Assembly (NCBI GenBank): GCA_017622555.1
Contig: JAGAQV010000022.1
Coordinates: 33,648-97,647 of the forward strand
DNA from: Clostridia bacterium
GTDB lineage: Bacteria; Bacillota; Clostridia; Oscillospirales; Acutalibacteraceae
Length of the DNA: 64,000 bases
Direction of reading: 5' to 3'
Shown: positions 1-8,724 of the stretch, one piece after another
Layout of the letters: the number at the start of each line of letters is the position of its first letter
Numbering within the stretch: the stretch's first letter is position 1
The notes under the pieces: model-generated
The model's input: the letters and a program-made list of their open reading frames with translations, nothing else
Databases searched by the model: none
Told to the model about the DNA's origin: nothing
Position numbers and translations under genes: made by a program

Positions 1-1
1 G

Positions 2-586
2 AGCTTTTTAAAAAATGAAATTGGTGCAAGCTATATTACCTGTGGCTTTAATTACCGTTTCGGTAAGGGCGGTGCAGGGGATACGGCAATGCTGGAAGCG
101 TTTTGTAAGCAAAACGGCATAGAGCTTAGGGTTTCCAGCCCGTATCTATTGCCTGACGGCAGTACACTTTCGTCAACGTATATTCGTTCACTTTTGAAAA
201 ACGGCGAAATTAAAGCGGCAAATAAATATTTATATAAGCCGTTCTGTTTTACCGCAAGGGTAAATAAGGGCGACCAAAGGGGCCGAACTATTGGTTTTCC
301 GACAATTAACCAAAAATATCCGAAAGAGCTTGTAAAGCTTCGTTTCGGGGTTTATAAAACTAAGGTTGTAGTTGAAGGGGAGGAATTTTACGGTATAACC
401 GATATAGGTGTCCGTCCAACCTATGAAACCGATTATGTTATAAGCGAAACCTTTATAAAGAATTTTTCAGGTGATTTATACGGTAAGGAAGTTACAATTG
501 TTCCAATAAAATTTTTAAGGGATGAAAAGAAATTTTCTTCTATTGATGAGTTAAAAAAACAAATTGAATTAGATTTAGAAAATTAA
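2..586 (+). CDS. ribF: RibF, riboflavin kinase / FAD synthetase (5' truncated by window edge)
   Basis: The reading frame is open from base 2, so the gene starts upstream of the window; about 194 C-terminal residues are visible. The first residues (CGFNYRFGKGGAGD) belong to the nucleotidyltransferase domain that makes FAD from FMN, followed by the family motif SSTYIRSLL. After that comes the riboflavin kinase domain with the GRTIGFPTIN motif that binds substrate. The enzyme converts riboflavin to FMN and FAD in the cytosol. The internal ATG at 89 lies inside the first domain and is not the start. It ends 1 base before a strong terminator shared with the convergent gene. Confidence 0.93.
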   Translation, partial: SFLKNEIGASYITCGFNYRFGKGGAGDTAMLEAFCKQNGIELRVSSPYLLPDGSTLSSTYIRSLLKNGEIKAANKYLYKPFCFTARVNKGDQRGRTIGFPTINQKYPKELVKLRFGVYKTKVVVEGEEFYGITDIGVRPTYETDYVISETFIKNFSGDLYGKEVTIVPIKFLRDEKKFSSIDELKKQIELDLEN

Positions 587-617
587 AACAGCAACACAAA
601 AAGTGTTGCTGTTTTTT
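587..617. terminator. Bidirectional terminator between ribF and fkbM
   Basis: An 11-bp perfect stem (587-597 with 603-613) with a 5-base A loop, followed by T's on the plus strand and preceded by A's, so it can work both ways. It lies directly after the ribF stop and overlaps the stop codon of the convergent FkbM gene. Confidence 0.85.
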
Positions 618-1644
618 ATATAAAATAAAAATTCGTGTCCCAAGCGGGAAGATATTTAAAATGGCGCATATATATTTTATAATCATCTCTTATGCCTAAA
701 ACCGCTTTTGGAATGGTTATAAAATCGTCAGTGCGGTGGTAAGCCGAAATCAGCATTTTTGGTTTACCTTTTAAAATTGTTTGGCTACCTCCCTTAATGG
801 CTGCAACCTCCTCACCCTCAACGTCCATTTTAATGTATGTGGGGTTAAAGGTTAAAGAATCAATCGTTACGGCTTCAATTTGGTCCTTTCCGTCACCCAA
901 AACGGAATTTCTGCCACCCAGCATTTTAAAATTAACCGTTTCGCATTTATCGGATATACAGGCGTTAACAGTGGTAAGATTTTTAATGTTTTCGGTGTTG
1001 CTTAAAAGCTTTTTAAAGGTTTTTTTATCGGGCTCGACTGCTAAAATGCTGTCATATTTTGGAAAGTTTTCGGTAAAGCCCAAAACCGTGTCACCGTTAT
1101 AAGCGCCAAGGTCTAAAAAGCGTTCGTTTTCAAGCTTTAAAAAAGAGGTGTACGGTTCATTTTCATCAACTTGGCAGTTAAGCAAATAACTAATTTTACC
1201 ACTTAATTTGTATTTAATTATATTTTCAAATGTGTGACGGGAAATGTCGTCAGCTAAGCGGTTATATACAAAATGAAGACTTTCGGCATTCTTTTTTAAA
1301 AAGTCGCTGTCAAACAGCCCACCGCCTATAACGGGTACCTCGGGTGCATAAAGCTCCTGTTCGCTTGCTATTTTTAAAATGTTTTCAATAACGTCAGGAA
1401 GGCTGGAGCCAAAGCACAAAAGCACAATCATATCGCCAAATTTTTCTTTAAGGGAAGAGTAGCTTGAAATTTTATGCCCGTGAAAAAGCTTATCCCTTAC
1501 AAAGCCGTCACTTGCAAAAACGCCTTGAAACGAAATGCCCTTTTCGTTTAGTATGTTTATAATTTTATCAGCGCCGTTGCCCATGCCGTAAAGCACAATG
1601 GGCTTGTTGGCTGTTTTTAAATATTGCCAAAGCTCTGTTTCCAT
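616..1644 (-). CDS. FkbM family methyltransferase with N-terminal Rossmann-like domain
   Basis: 342 residues. The C-terminal half carries FkbM-type SAM-methyltransferase motifs: FLDLGAYNGDT near residue 173, AVEPD near 198 and YIKMDVEGEE near 272. The first 110 residues (IVLYGMGNGADKIINIL) look like the nucleotide-binding fold often fused to sugar-modifying enzymes. FkbM proteins O-methylate sugars or small molecules; the substrate here is unknown. It is a single gene with its own promoter (1672-1700), RBS AAAGGA and ATG start, facing away from the LTA synthase-like gene. A role in decorating surface glycans is only a guess from the family. Confidence 0.8.
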   Translation of the reverse strand: METELWQYLKTANKPIVLYGMGNGADKIINILNEKGISFQGVFASDGFVRDKLFHGHKISSYSSLKEKFGDMIVLLCFGSSLPDVIENILKIASEQELYAPEVPVIGGGLFDSDFLKKNAESLHFVYNRLADDISRHTFENIIKYKLSGKISYLLNCQVDENEPYTSFLKLENERFLDLGAYNGDTVLGFTENFPKYDSILAVEPDKKTFKKLLSNTENIKNLTTVNACISDKCETVNFKMLGGRNSVLGDGKDQIEAVTIDSLTFNPTYIKMDVEGEEVAAIKGGSQTILKGKPKMLISAYHRTDDFITIPKAVLGIRDDYKIYMRHFKYLPAWDTNFYFI

Positions 1645-1671
1645 AAAAATTTCCTTTAATATTTTTTTATA

Positions 1672-1700
1672 ATTATAGCATTTGAGCCTGAAAAGAGCAA
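1672..1700 (-). promoter_or_regulatory. Sigma-A promoter of the FkbM gene
   Basis: Minus-strand TTGCTC (1700-1695), 17-bp spacer, TATAAT (1677-1672), about 28 bp before the ATG. Confidence 0.6.
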
Positions 1701-1729
1701 GAAATTAAGAGGTTTAACCATAAATTTAA

Positions 1730-1758
1730 TTGATTTTTTTGTGTTAAAGTGGTATAAT
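1730..1758 (+). promoter_or_regulatory. Sigma-A promoter of the LTA synthase-like gene
   Basis: TTGATT (1730-1735), 17-bp spacer, TATAAT (1753-1758). An in-frame GTG at 1741 lies inside this promoter, which rules it out as the start and supports the ATG at 1798. Confidence 0.7.
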
Positions 1759-1797
1759 GCAATGTATCTATGGCTCAAATTGTTTAAGGAGAAGGTT

Positions 1798-3909
1798 ATG
1801 AACCGAAAAATTAGAGGACTGTTTAATTGGACTTTAAGCAAGCTGTATCCGACTGATGAAATTAAAGCGGAGATGCTTTCCACTTTCAGATACGGTGTGC
1901 TTTATTTTATTGCCTTGCTTTATTGGGAGCTTTTGCTTCGTTCACAAATCGGGTTTAAGGATATGACATTTTATTTCATTTTCTTCTTGCCAAGCATTGC
2001 CATGTTTTTGGCAACCCTTACAGGTTGGTTTAAAAATAAGTTATTGGGCAACCGAATTGTTACCCCCATTGTTATGGTGCTGCCATTTGCGTTTTATGTA
2101 AGTCAGCTTGTTTATTACCGCATTTTTGGTTCGCTTTTTTCAGTTTCTATGATGGGTGTCGGCGGTGACGCCATGAAGGATTTTGGCTGGGCCCTTTGGG
2201 ACACTATTAAGGATTCGGTTTTATGGATAATCCTTTGTCTTTTGCCCGTTTTGGCCGCAATCGCTTATGCATATTGTGCACCGAAAAAAATCTTTAAAGG
2301 CTTTAGCCTAAAAATGCATGTGGTTTCGCTTTGTAAAGCGGTGGTTTTATGGCTTTTAGCTGTTTTAATGCTTTTACCTTTCGGCACGGGGGATTTTTCA
2401 CCCTATCACGCATACTCTTCAAGCCTTATTGATACCGATACCGCTTCAAGCCGTTTGGGTGTTTTAACAAATTCTGTGGTTGAGCTTGGCTATAAGCTTT
2501 TTGGTGGCAGTGATAAGGAAGAAAACACGCTTGTTATTCCCGATGCGCCAGAAGAGCCCTCAATTGATACCACACCCAACGTTATTGATGGGCTGGATTT
2601 TGCTAAGCTTAAGCTTGCTACAACCGATGCGGGAAAGCAAAAGCTTTGCGATTATTTTGCAGCGCTTAGCGGCACAAATAAAAACGAGTATACAGGCAGC
2701 ATGAAGGATTATAATTTAATTTATATTTGTGCTGAAGCCTTTTCTTGTTACGCTATTGATAAAACCGTTACCCCAACACTTTATAAAATGAGTCAGGGCG
2801 GTATCGTGCTTAACAATTTTTATAATTCCTTTAAAAACACCACCACGAATGGCGAATATGCTTTTATGACAGGTCTTTGGCCTGACGTTTCACGTGTTGC
2901 CAATGCAAACTCAAGTGCGGGCAGCTTTGTGCAGTCAAAAACAAAGCTTTTACCCTTTTCACTTGGTCATATGTTTGAGGGCAATGGCATTAAAACTCAT
3001 GCTTTTCACAATTTCCGTGGTTATTACTACCAGCGTAACAAAACTCACCCCAATTTAGGCTATACAAGTCTTAAATTTATGGGACAGGGTATGAACTTCA
3101 CAAGCTCTTGGCCGTCGTCTGACCTTGAAATGATGGAGCAGTCAATTGATGATTATATTAATCAAGACCAGTTCCATGCATATTATATGACCTTCTCAGG
3201 CCATGGACCTTATTCTAACGCAAATCCAATTGCGGTGAAAAATTATAATACCGTTAATGAATTGTTAGGTGAAAGGGAGCTTACCTGGGGTGCCAAATAC
3301 TACCTTGCCGCTAATTACGAGCTTGAAAAGGCAATGACCTATTTGTTGGATAGGCTTGAAACTGCAGGTAAGCTTGATAAAACCATGATTGTTATTATCG
3401 GCGACCATTATCCCTATTATCTTGCCGATAACCACTTAAATTCACTTGCAGGCAAAACGCTTGAAGGTAATTTTGAAAAGTATAAATCAAGCTGTATAAT
3501 GTACTGCCCCGGTATTGAAAGGGTAGAAATCGACCAGCCTGTTTGCAATGTAGATATTTTGCCGACAGTATTAAACCTTTGGGGTATGAATTATGATTCA
3601 CGTCTACTTCCGGGTACGGATATCTTTTCAAATAATACACACATTGCAATGCTTTACAACAAGAGCTTTGTTACCGAGTATGTAAAATATAACGCACAAA
3701 CGGGTGCGGCTGAATGGCTTCCCACAGCTGACAGGCTGACTGATGATGAAAAGCAAAAGCACCTTGATTATTGCGTGGCGGTTACCAAATCTCGTTACTC
3801 AGCTTCGCTTGATATTATGAATGAGGATTTTTACCGTTTTGTTATGGATAACATTGAGGTTAAAGCACCCGAAGATATTTCAAGCAACGAATCCACAATA
3901 GGTCAATAA
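1798..3909 (+). CDS. LTA synthase family / phosphoglycerol transferase (sulfatase fold)
   Basis: 703 residues from ATG 1798, preceded by RBS AAGGAGAAGG. The N-terminal 220 residues contain about five hydrophobic membrane segments. The extracellular C-terminal half is a sulfatase/alkaline-phosphatase-type domain: the candidate nucleophile threonine lies in NTTTNGEYA (about residues 346-354), with a metal-binding GDHYPYY motif further on. Family members transfer glycerol-phosphate from phosphatidylglycerol onto lipoteichoic acid or membrane glycolipids outside the cell. Whether this one is a true polymerizing LtaS or a primase-like or other phosphoglycerol transferase cannot be told from sequence alone. 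Single-gene unit with its own promoter and terminator. Confidence 0.85.
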   Translation: MNRKIRGLFNWTLSKLYPTDEIKAEMLSTFRYGVLYFIALLYWELLLRSQIGFKDMTFYFIFFLPSIAMFLATLTGWFKNKLLGNRIVTPIVMVLPFAFYVSQLVYYRIFGSLFSVSMMGVGGDAMKDFGWALWDTIKDSVLWIILCLLPVLAAIAYAYCAPKKIFKGFSLKMHVVSLCKAVVLWLLAVLMLLPFGTGDFSPYHAYSSSLIDTDTASSRLGVLTNSVVELGYKLFGGSDKEENTLVIPDAPEEPSIDTTPNVIDGLDFAKLKLATTDAGKQKLCDYFAALSGTNKNEYTGSMKDYNLIYICAEAFSCYAIDKTVTPTLYKMSQGGIVLNNFYNSFKNTTTNGEYAFMTGLWPDVSRVANANSSAGSFVQSKTKLLPFSLGHMFEGNGIKTHAFHNFRGYYYQRNKTHPNLGYTSLKFMGQGMNFTSSWPSSDLEMMEQSIDDYINQDQFHAYYMTFSGHGPYSNANPIAVKNYNTVNELLGERELTWGAKYYLAANYELEKAMTYLLDRLETAGKLDKTMIVIIGDHYPYYLADNHLNSLAGKTLEGNFEKYKSSCIMYCPGIERVEIDQPVCNVDILPTVLNLWGMNYDSRLLPGTDIFSNNTHIAMLYNKSFVTEYVKYNAQTGAAEWLPTADRLTDDEKQKHLDYCVAVTKSRYSASLDIMNEDFYRFVMDNIEVKAPEDISSNESTIGQ

Positions 3910-3913
3910 TATT

Positions 3914-3950
3914 AACACTCCACCCTAAAAGGTGGAGTGTTTTATTTTAG
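3914..3950 (+). terminator. Terminator of LTA synthase-like gene
   Basis: Ten-bp stem (3915-3924 with 3931-3940), six-base loop, T-rich tail, 5 bases after the stop codon. Confidence 0.85.
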
Positions 3951-3965
3951 TTCGTGCCCCCTCGG

Positions 3966-4160
3966 GCTTCGAATCTCTTTCAAAATAACGAAAATAATAA
4001 AAAGCACCAACCTTACGGTTAGTGCTTTCTATTATTGGCACGCTGAAAGGGATTTTGTCTCGGCGCTACCCGCGCCTATCGCCTCGCTTTGCTCGTTGCC
4101 GCGCCTACCAAACAGTCCACTGGACTGTTTGTCTTAACGGCTTGTTCGAATCCCTTTCTA
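3966..4160. repeat. Duplicated tRNA-end / terminator element with inverted tRNA T-arm copies
   Basis: A second copy of the last 19 bases of the neighbouring tRNA-Arg gene (4036-4054, identical to 4209-4227 and including the CCA end) sits here next to its own terminator-like hairpin (4001-4028). Inverted copies of the T-arm sequence GAAAGGGATTCGAA lie at about 4144-4158, and a diverged one at 3970-3982. Between 4055 and 4143 is GC-rich sequence with palindromes, including a 10-bp perfect one at about 4111-4131. There is no intact cloverleaf. The stretch 3951-4208 holds no convincing protein gene. Confidence 0.6.
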
Positions 4161-4173
4161 CATATAAAAAATA

Positions 4174-4205
4174 AAGAAGCCACAACCTAAAGGTTATAGC
4201 TTCTT
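4174..4205 (-). terminator. Terminator of tRNA-Arg
   Basis: On the minus strand a hairpin (AAGAAGC paired with GCTTCTT, with an inner ACC/GGT stem) is followed by T's just after the encoded CCA end. Confidence 0.7.
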
Positions 4206-4208
4206 TAT

Positions 4209-4285
4209 TGGCACGCTGAAAGGGATTCGAACCCCCGACCCTCTGCTTAGAAGGCAGATGCTCTATCCAACTGAGCTATCAGCGC
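4209..4285 (-). tRNA. tRNA-Arg (anticodon TCT)
   Basis: A complete 77-base cloverleaf can be read on the minus strand. The acceptor stem GCGCTGA pairs with TCAGCGT (one G-T end pair), the D-arm contains AGCTCAGTTGGATAGAGC, the anticodon loop is CTTCTAA, and the T-loop is GTTCGAATC. CCA is encoded (4211-4209). Decodes AGA/AGG. Has its own promoter and terminator. Confidence 0.95.
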
Positions 4286-4312
4286 ATATGGCTGTTTATC
4301 ACAGCAAAAATT

Positions 4313-4341
4313 ATTATATCACAAGCCATAAAAATAATCAA
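4313..4341 (-). promoter_or_regulatory. Promoter of tRNA-Arg
   Basis: Minus-strand TTGATT (4341-4336), 17-bp spacer, TATAAT (4318-4313), about 28 bp before the mature tRNA 5' end. Confidence 0.7.
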
Positions 4342-4360
4342 GTAAAATATTTAATGAAGA

Positions 4361-4395
4361 TATAAAAAAGCGGTAGAGATAACCTCTACCGCTTT
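4361..4395 (-). terminator. Terminator at the end of the polA-aspS gene train
   Basis: Twelve-bp perfect stem (4367-4378 with 4384-4395), five-base loop and a minus-strand T tail, right after the aspS stop codon. Confidence 0.85.
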
Positions 4396-4399
4396 AAAA

Positions 4400-6184
4400 T
4401 TATTTATCACTTTTAATAATACCGATCGAAAGCTCCTCGAGCTGCTTTTCATCAACGGGTGAGGGTGCGCCCGACATTAATTCGCCTGTGTTGGAAACCT
4501 TGGGGAAGGCGATAACGTCACGAAGTGAGTCACAACCACACATAATCATTGCAAGTCTGTCAAGACCGATACCCATACCGCCGTGAGGGGGCGCACCGTA
4601 ACGGTAAGCGTCAACGAGGAAGCCAAATTTTTCGGCCGCTTCTTCGTCTGAAAGCCCTAAAGCCGCAAACATCTTCTTTTGAAGCTCGGGGTCGGAGATA
4701 CGGATAGAGCCGCTCGATAATTCAGTACCGTTAAGCACAAGGTCATAAGCCTTTGCAAACACCTTTTCGGGTGCTGTGTCAAGGTACTGAAGACATTCAT
4801 CTAAAGGTGAAGTGAATGGGTGATGCATTGCATCCCAATTACCTGTTTCTTCGTTGTATTCGAAGAAGGGGAATTCAGTAATCCAAAGGAAGTTAAAGCC
4901 TTCAGGAATAATTTCAAGGCGCTTTGCAACGGTTAAACGAAGCGCACCCAAAACTGAAAGACAAATGTTCTTTTTGTCAGCAACAATAAGCACAACGTCG
5001 CCCTTTTCGGCACCTGTACGTTCAATAATTGCTGTCATTTCGTCTTCAGTCATAAACTTTGCAAAAGAACAGGTGGGTGTGTCTTCAACCCAACGGATAA
5101 AGGCAAGACCCTTTGCACCAATGCCCTTAGCATCCTCGGTTAATTTGTCAATTTCTTTACGGGTGTAAACGCTTGCGGCATTCTTTGCAGTAATTGCACG
5201 TACGGTGCCACCGTTTTTAACAGTATCGGCAAAAACACCAAAGCCGCAATTTTCTACAATATCTGACAAATCCTTAATCTTCATTTCAAATCGGGTGTCG
5301 GGCTTATCGCTGCCGTAATCGTTCATAGCCTCGGTATAAGTAAGGCGGGGAAGTGGGGTGGGAATTTCAACATTTAAAACTTCTTTAAATAAACGACTTA
5401 TAAAGCCTTCAGCAATTGAGAAAATATCCTCCATTTCCACAAAGGACATTTCAAGGTCAATTTGTGTAAATTCGGGCTGACGGTCAGCGCGTAAGTCCTC
5501 ATCGCGATAGCAACGTGCAAGCTGCATATAACGGTCAAAGCCTGAAAGCATTAAAAGCTGCTTATAAAGCTGAGGTGACTGGGGAAGCGCAAAGAAACTT
5601 CCTTTATGCACACGGGAGGGAACAAGATAGTCACGCGCACCTTCGGGTGTAGACTTAATAAAGGTTGGGGTTTCAATTTCAATAAAGCCGTTTTCGTCAA
5701 AATAGTCACGTGTAACCTTGGCAATTTTATGGCGCATTAAAATGTTGTTTTGAATAACAGGGCGTCTTAAATCAAGGTAACGGTATTTAAGGCGTAATTC
5801 CTCATTAGCAAGGCTTTTATCTAAAATTTCAAAAGGTGTGGTTTCACTTGCACCCAAAACCTTAAGGGTGGTAACCTCAATTTCAATATCGCCTGTGGGA
5901 ATTTCGTGGTTGATGGAAGAACGCATTCTGACTTTACCTTTAGCCATAAGCACGTATTCGCTTCTAACGCTTGATGCTTTGTCAAAAATCGCTTTATCGG
6001 TATTGTCATCAAAAGCAAGCTGAACAATGCCTGTTCTATCCCTTAAATCAATAAATATAAGACCGCCGAGGTCACGCTGGCGTTGTACCCAGCCGCAAAC
6101 CACAACTTCTTTTTCTATATCTTCTTTTCTAAGCACTCCGCAATAGTGGGTGCGCTTAAGACCTTCCATTCTATCAAGTTGCAA
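4400..6184 (-). CDS. aspS: Aspartyl-tRNA synthetase
   Basis: About 594 residues. The N-terminal OB-fold anticodon-binding domain begins with GLKRTHYCG and VCGWVQRQRDLGG. Class II motif 2 lies in RCYRDEDLRADRQPEFTQ, and motif 3 in GIGLDRLAM. The insertion (GAD) domain of bacterial-type enzymes lies between them. It charges tRNA-Asp, or tRNA-Asp plus tRNA-Asn if non-discriminating. I chose TTG at 6184 because AGGAG (6197-6193) lies 8 bases upstream of it; a GTG at 6193 overlaps that RBS, and an ATG at 6169 is too far away but possible. Its RBS overlaps the hisS stop codon, so the two are translationally close. Confidence 0.92.
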   Translation of the reverse strand: MQLDRMEGLKRTHYCGVLRKEDIEKEVVVCGWVQRQRDLGGLIFIDLRDRTGIVQLAFDDNTDKAIFDKASSVRSEYVLMAKGKVRMRSSINHEIPTGDIEIEVTTLKVLGASETTPFEILDKSLANEELRLKYRYLDLRRPVIQNNILMRHKIAKVTRDYFDENGFIEIETPTFIKSTPEGARDYLVPSRVHKGSFFALPQSPQLYKQLLMLSGFDRYMQLARCYRDEDLRADRQPEFTQIDLEMSFVEMEDIFSIAEGFISRLFKEVLNVEIPTPLPRLTYTEAMNDYGSDKPDTRFEMKIKDLSDIVENCGFGVFADTVKNGGTVRAITAKNAASVYTRKEIDKLTEDAKGIGAKGLAFIRWVEDTPTCSFAKFMTEDEMTAIIERTGAEKGDVVLIVADKKNICLSVLGALRLTVAKRLEIIPEGFNFLWITEFPFFEYNEETGNWDAMHHPFTSPLDECLQYLDTAPEKVFAKAYDLVLNGTELSSGSIRISDPELQKKMFAALGLSDEEAAEKFGFLVDAYRYGAPPHGGMGIGLDRLAMIMCGCDSLRDVIAFPKVSNTGELMSGAPSPVDEKQLEELSIGIIKSDK

Positions 6185-6195
6185 GAAAAACACTC

Positions 6196-7503
6196 CTATT
6201 CTGCTATAGCGTCTGTAAGGCTATCAAGTGCAGCCTTATTAACTGCTGAAAACAGCTCATCGCTTATATTTGAAAGCTTAATGGCAATTTCTTCGCCACT
6301 TTGCATATTTTTAAGTTTGGCACAGCCGTTTTCTAATTCGCTATCGCCCAAAACCATTGTAAAGGTTGCGCCAATTTTGTCAGCAAATTTCATTTGTGCC
6401 TTTAAACCACGGGCTGTAATATCGGTTTGAACCTTAAAGCCGTCGTTTCTTAAAGCACAGCAAAGCTCGCTTGCTTTAAGGGCGGCAGCTTGGCCCATAG
6501 TTGCAATATAAAGGTCACAGGTGTTGACCTTTGGAAGTTCGGTATTTTGAGCATCTAAAACAAGCATAAGCCTTTCAATGCCCATACCAAAGCCAAGGGC
6601 TGCAACATTTGGACCACCCATTTGGTTTACAAGGCCGTCATACCTACCGCCACCGCAAACTGTGCTTTGAGCGCCAATATCGCCTGAAACAAATTCAAAC
6701 ACGGTGCGGGTGTAATAGTCAAGACCACGCACAATGTGTGGATTAACGGTATATTTAATCCCGGCGGCATCAAGATGCTTTTTAACACCCTCAAAGTGCG
6801 CCCTACAGTCGTCACAAAGGTAATCTAAAACAACGGGTGCGTTTTTCGCTAAATCCGAGCATACGGGGGACTTACAGTCCAAAATGCGCATGGGGTTTCG
6901 GTCAAGCCTATCCTTACAGGTGGCGCAAAGAGTTTCAATATTATCGCTGAAATATTGCTTTAATGCTGCTTGGAAGTTTTTGCGGCATTCGGGACAGCCT
7001 ATTGAATTAATTTCAAGCGATATTTTTTCAATACCAACGCTGTCAAGCACCTGTTTGGCGAGCATAATAACTTCAGCATCGGCATTGGGAGAGGCGGCGC
7101 CAAAGCATTCCACACCAAACTGGTGGAATTCACGAAGTCGCCCTGCTTGTGGCTTTTCGTAACGGTAGCAACCGCCGATATAACAAACTTTTAGCGGAAG
7201 TGCGCCCTGTACCAAGCCCTTTTCAATAGCCGCACGGACAACACCTGCGGTAAGCTCGGGACGAAGAGTTATAGAACGACCACCCTTATCGTCAAAGGTA
7301 TACATTTCTTTTTGAACAACGTCGGTTGTATCACCCACACTGCGCTGAAACACTTCGGTATGCTCGAAAACAGGAACACGAATTTCTTCAAAACCGAACA
7401 TACGGGCGGTTTCAAGCATTTTGCCTTCAACAAACTGCCATTTATAGCTGTCAGCGGGCAAAATATCATTAGTGCCTTTAATGGCACGGTTAATTTCACT
7501 CAT
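6196..7503 (-). CDS. hisS: Histidyl-tRNA synthetase
   Basis: 435 residues with all class II HisRS hallmarks: the N-terminal AIKGTNDILP, motif 2 region with CYRYEKPQAGRLREFHQFG, the histidine-specific VRGLDYYT and CGGGRYDGL motifs, motif 3 GFGMGIERL, and a C-terminal anticodon-binding domain. It charges tRNA-His. It follows mgsA by 18 bp and precedes aspS in the same orientation. The hisS-aspS pair is common in Firmicutes. Confidence 0.95.
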   Translation of the reverse strand: MSEINRAIKGTNDILPADSYKWQFVEGKMLETARMFGFEEIRVPVFEHTEVFQRSVGDTTDVVQKEMYTFDDKGGRSITLRPELTAGVVRAAIEKGLVQGALPLKVCYIGGCYRYEKPQAGRLREFHQFGVECFGAASPNADAEVIMLAKQVLDSVGIEKISLEINSIGCPECRKNFQAALKQYFSDNIETLCATCKDRLDRNPMRILDCKSPVCSDLAKNAPVVLDYLCDDCRAHFEGVKKHLDAAGIKYTVNPHIVRGLDYYTRTVFEFVSGDIGAQSTVCGGGRYDGLVNQMGGPNVAALGFGMGIERLMLVLDAQNTELPKVNTCDLYIATMGQAAALKASELCCALRNDGFKVQTDITARGLKAQMKFADKIGATFTMVLGDSELENGCAKLKNMQSGEEIAIKLSNISDELFSAVNKAALDSLTDAIAE

Positions 7504-7521
7504 AATAACTTATAACTCCAA

Positions 7522-7926
7522 TTAGTGATTAGCTTTCACAATGTCACGCCAGTCAAGGTCGCCACGCTCTAAACCGTGAATAAGCATTTCAGCGGTGGCA
7601 ATGTTGGTGGCAACGGGAATGTTATGAACGTCACAAAGGCGCAATAAAGCACGTTCGTCAGGTTCGTTAGGCTTGGGGTTGAGAGGATCACGAAATAAGA
7701 GCAAAAGGTCAATTTCGTCGCAACCGATACGTGAAGCAATTTGCTGTGAACCACCCTGTGAGCCGCTTAAAAACGAGGTAATTTCGAGGCCTGTTGCATC
7801 GGTAACAATTTTACCTGTTCCGCCTGTTGCAACAAGATTATAACGGCTTAAAATGCCACAGTAAGCAATGCAAAACTGTACCATAAGTTCTTTTTTTGCG
7901 TCGTGTGCGATAAGTGCTATTGTCAT
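7522..7926 (-). CDS. mgsA: Methylglyoxal synthase
   Basis: 134 residues, a typical length. It converts dihydroxyacetone phosphate to methylglyoxal and phosphate, a glycolytic overflow route. Family motifs seen: IALIAHDAKK at the start, ATGGTG phosphate-binding loop, SGSQGGSQQIA, and LLFRDPL with the catalytic aspartate. It sits 14 bp after minD; in many clostridia mgsA lies in this same cell-shape cluster. Confidence 0.93.
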   Translation of the reverse strand: MTIALIAHDAKKELMVQFCIAYCGILSRYNLVATGGTGKIVTDATGLEITSFLSGSQGGSQQIASRIGCDEIDLLLLFRDPLNPKPNEPDERALLRLCDVHNIPVATNIATAEMLIHGLERGDLDWRDIVKANH

Positions 7927-7940
7927 TTTTCATTTTCCTC

Positions 7941-8666
7941 TCATATTTTATTTATCTTAGGCAACAGTATTTGTTGTCCCATAAGTCGTTTAGAAATTCT
8001 GATTAGTGCCTTCATTGGTTTACCGTTTTTCTTAAGCGGTTGTCCCAAGGAAAGTAGTTGAAGCTCACTGCTTTGGGGCACAATGCCTATAAGCTGAAGC
8101 TGTGCTTCATCAATAATATCATCAATGTTTTTATAAACCTTACGTTTTGAAATTTTATAATCAAATCGGTTAATAATAAGCCGTGATTCGCATCCCTTTT
8201 CGGCTAAAAGGCCGCTTACTATTGCCGCATCACGAACGGTTACCGCATCGGGAAAGGCAACGGTTAAAAACAAAGCGTCTTTCGGGATCGAGGTATAAAG
8301 CGAAAAGTCAATACCTGCGGGAAAGTCAAATATCACAACATCATATAAAGCTTTAACCTCATTTGCAAAATTGGCAAGTGAAAAAGCATCAATCATGCCA
8401 AGCTTTTGGGGTGCGGGTACAAGGTATAGATTTTCCTGTACTTTGTAAACCGCATCGCTGATTTCACGTCCCTGCAAAATATCCGAAAGGTCTAAAACAA
8501 CCTGATTATCAATGCCAAGCATTAAATCAAGACATCTTAGCCCCTCGTCCATATCAACAAGCAAAACCTTATAACCAAGTGAAGAAAGGGCTAGTGAAAG
8601 TCCTGCCGAAACGGTGGATTTTCCAACACCGCCCTTGCCTGAGGTTATTGCAAAAATCTTGCCCAT
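7941..8666 (-). CDS. minD: MinD-type septum-site ATPase
   Basis: 241 residues. Deviant Walker A (SGKGGVGKST, residues 9-18), VDMDEGLRCLDL switch region, and a Walker B-like VIFDFPAG near residue 113, as in MinD/ParA ATPases. The C-terminal tail (ISKRLMGQQILLP) could form the amphipathic membrane-targeting helix of MinD. MinD positions the division site at the membrane. Its usual partners MinC and MinE are not next to it; it sits between PBP2 and mgsA. It has its own promoter in the gap after mrdA. Another role as a general MinD/ParA-like ATPase cannot be excluded. Confidence 0.82.
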   Translation of the reverse strand: MGKIFAITSGKGGVGKSTVSAGLSLALSSLGYKVLLVDMDEGLRCLDLMLGIDNQVVLDLSDILQGREISDAVYKVQENLYLVPAPQKLGMIDAFSLANFANEVKALYDVVIFDFPAGIDFSLYTSIPKDALFLTVAFPDAVTVRDAAIVSGLLAEKGCESRLIINRFDYKISKRKVYKNIDDIIDEAQLQLIGIVPQSSELQLLSLGQPLKKNGKPMKALIRISKRLMGQQILLPKINKI

Positions 8667-8690
8667 TTTGTCACCTCACAGTTAGGTAAT

Positions 8691-8719
8691 ATTTTAACAT
8701 AACAGTAATTTTTTGTCAA
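8691..8719 (-). promoter_or_regulatory. Internal promoter upstream of minD
   Basis: Minus-strand TTGACA (8719-8714), 17-bp spacer, TAAAAT (8696-8691), inside the 58-bp gap between mrdA and minD. RBS GAGGTGA follows. Confidence 0.65.
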
Positions 8720-8724
8720 TCAAG

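Noticed and set aside
3937-4137. Plus-strand frame of 66 codons across the tRNA-end repeat
   Set aside because: It crosses terminators, a tRNA fragment and palindromes; not protein-like.
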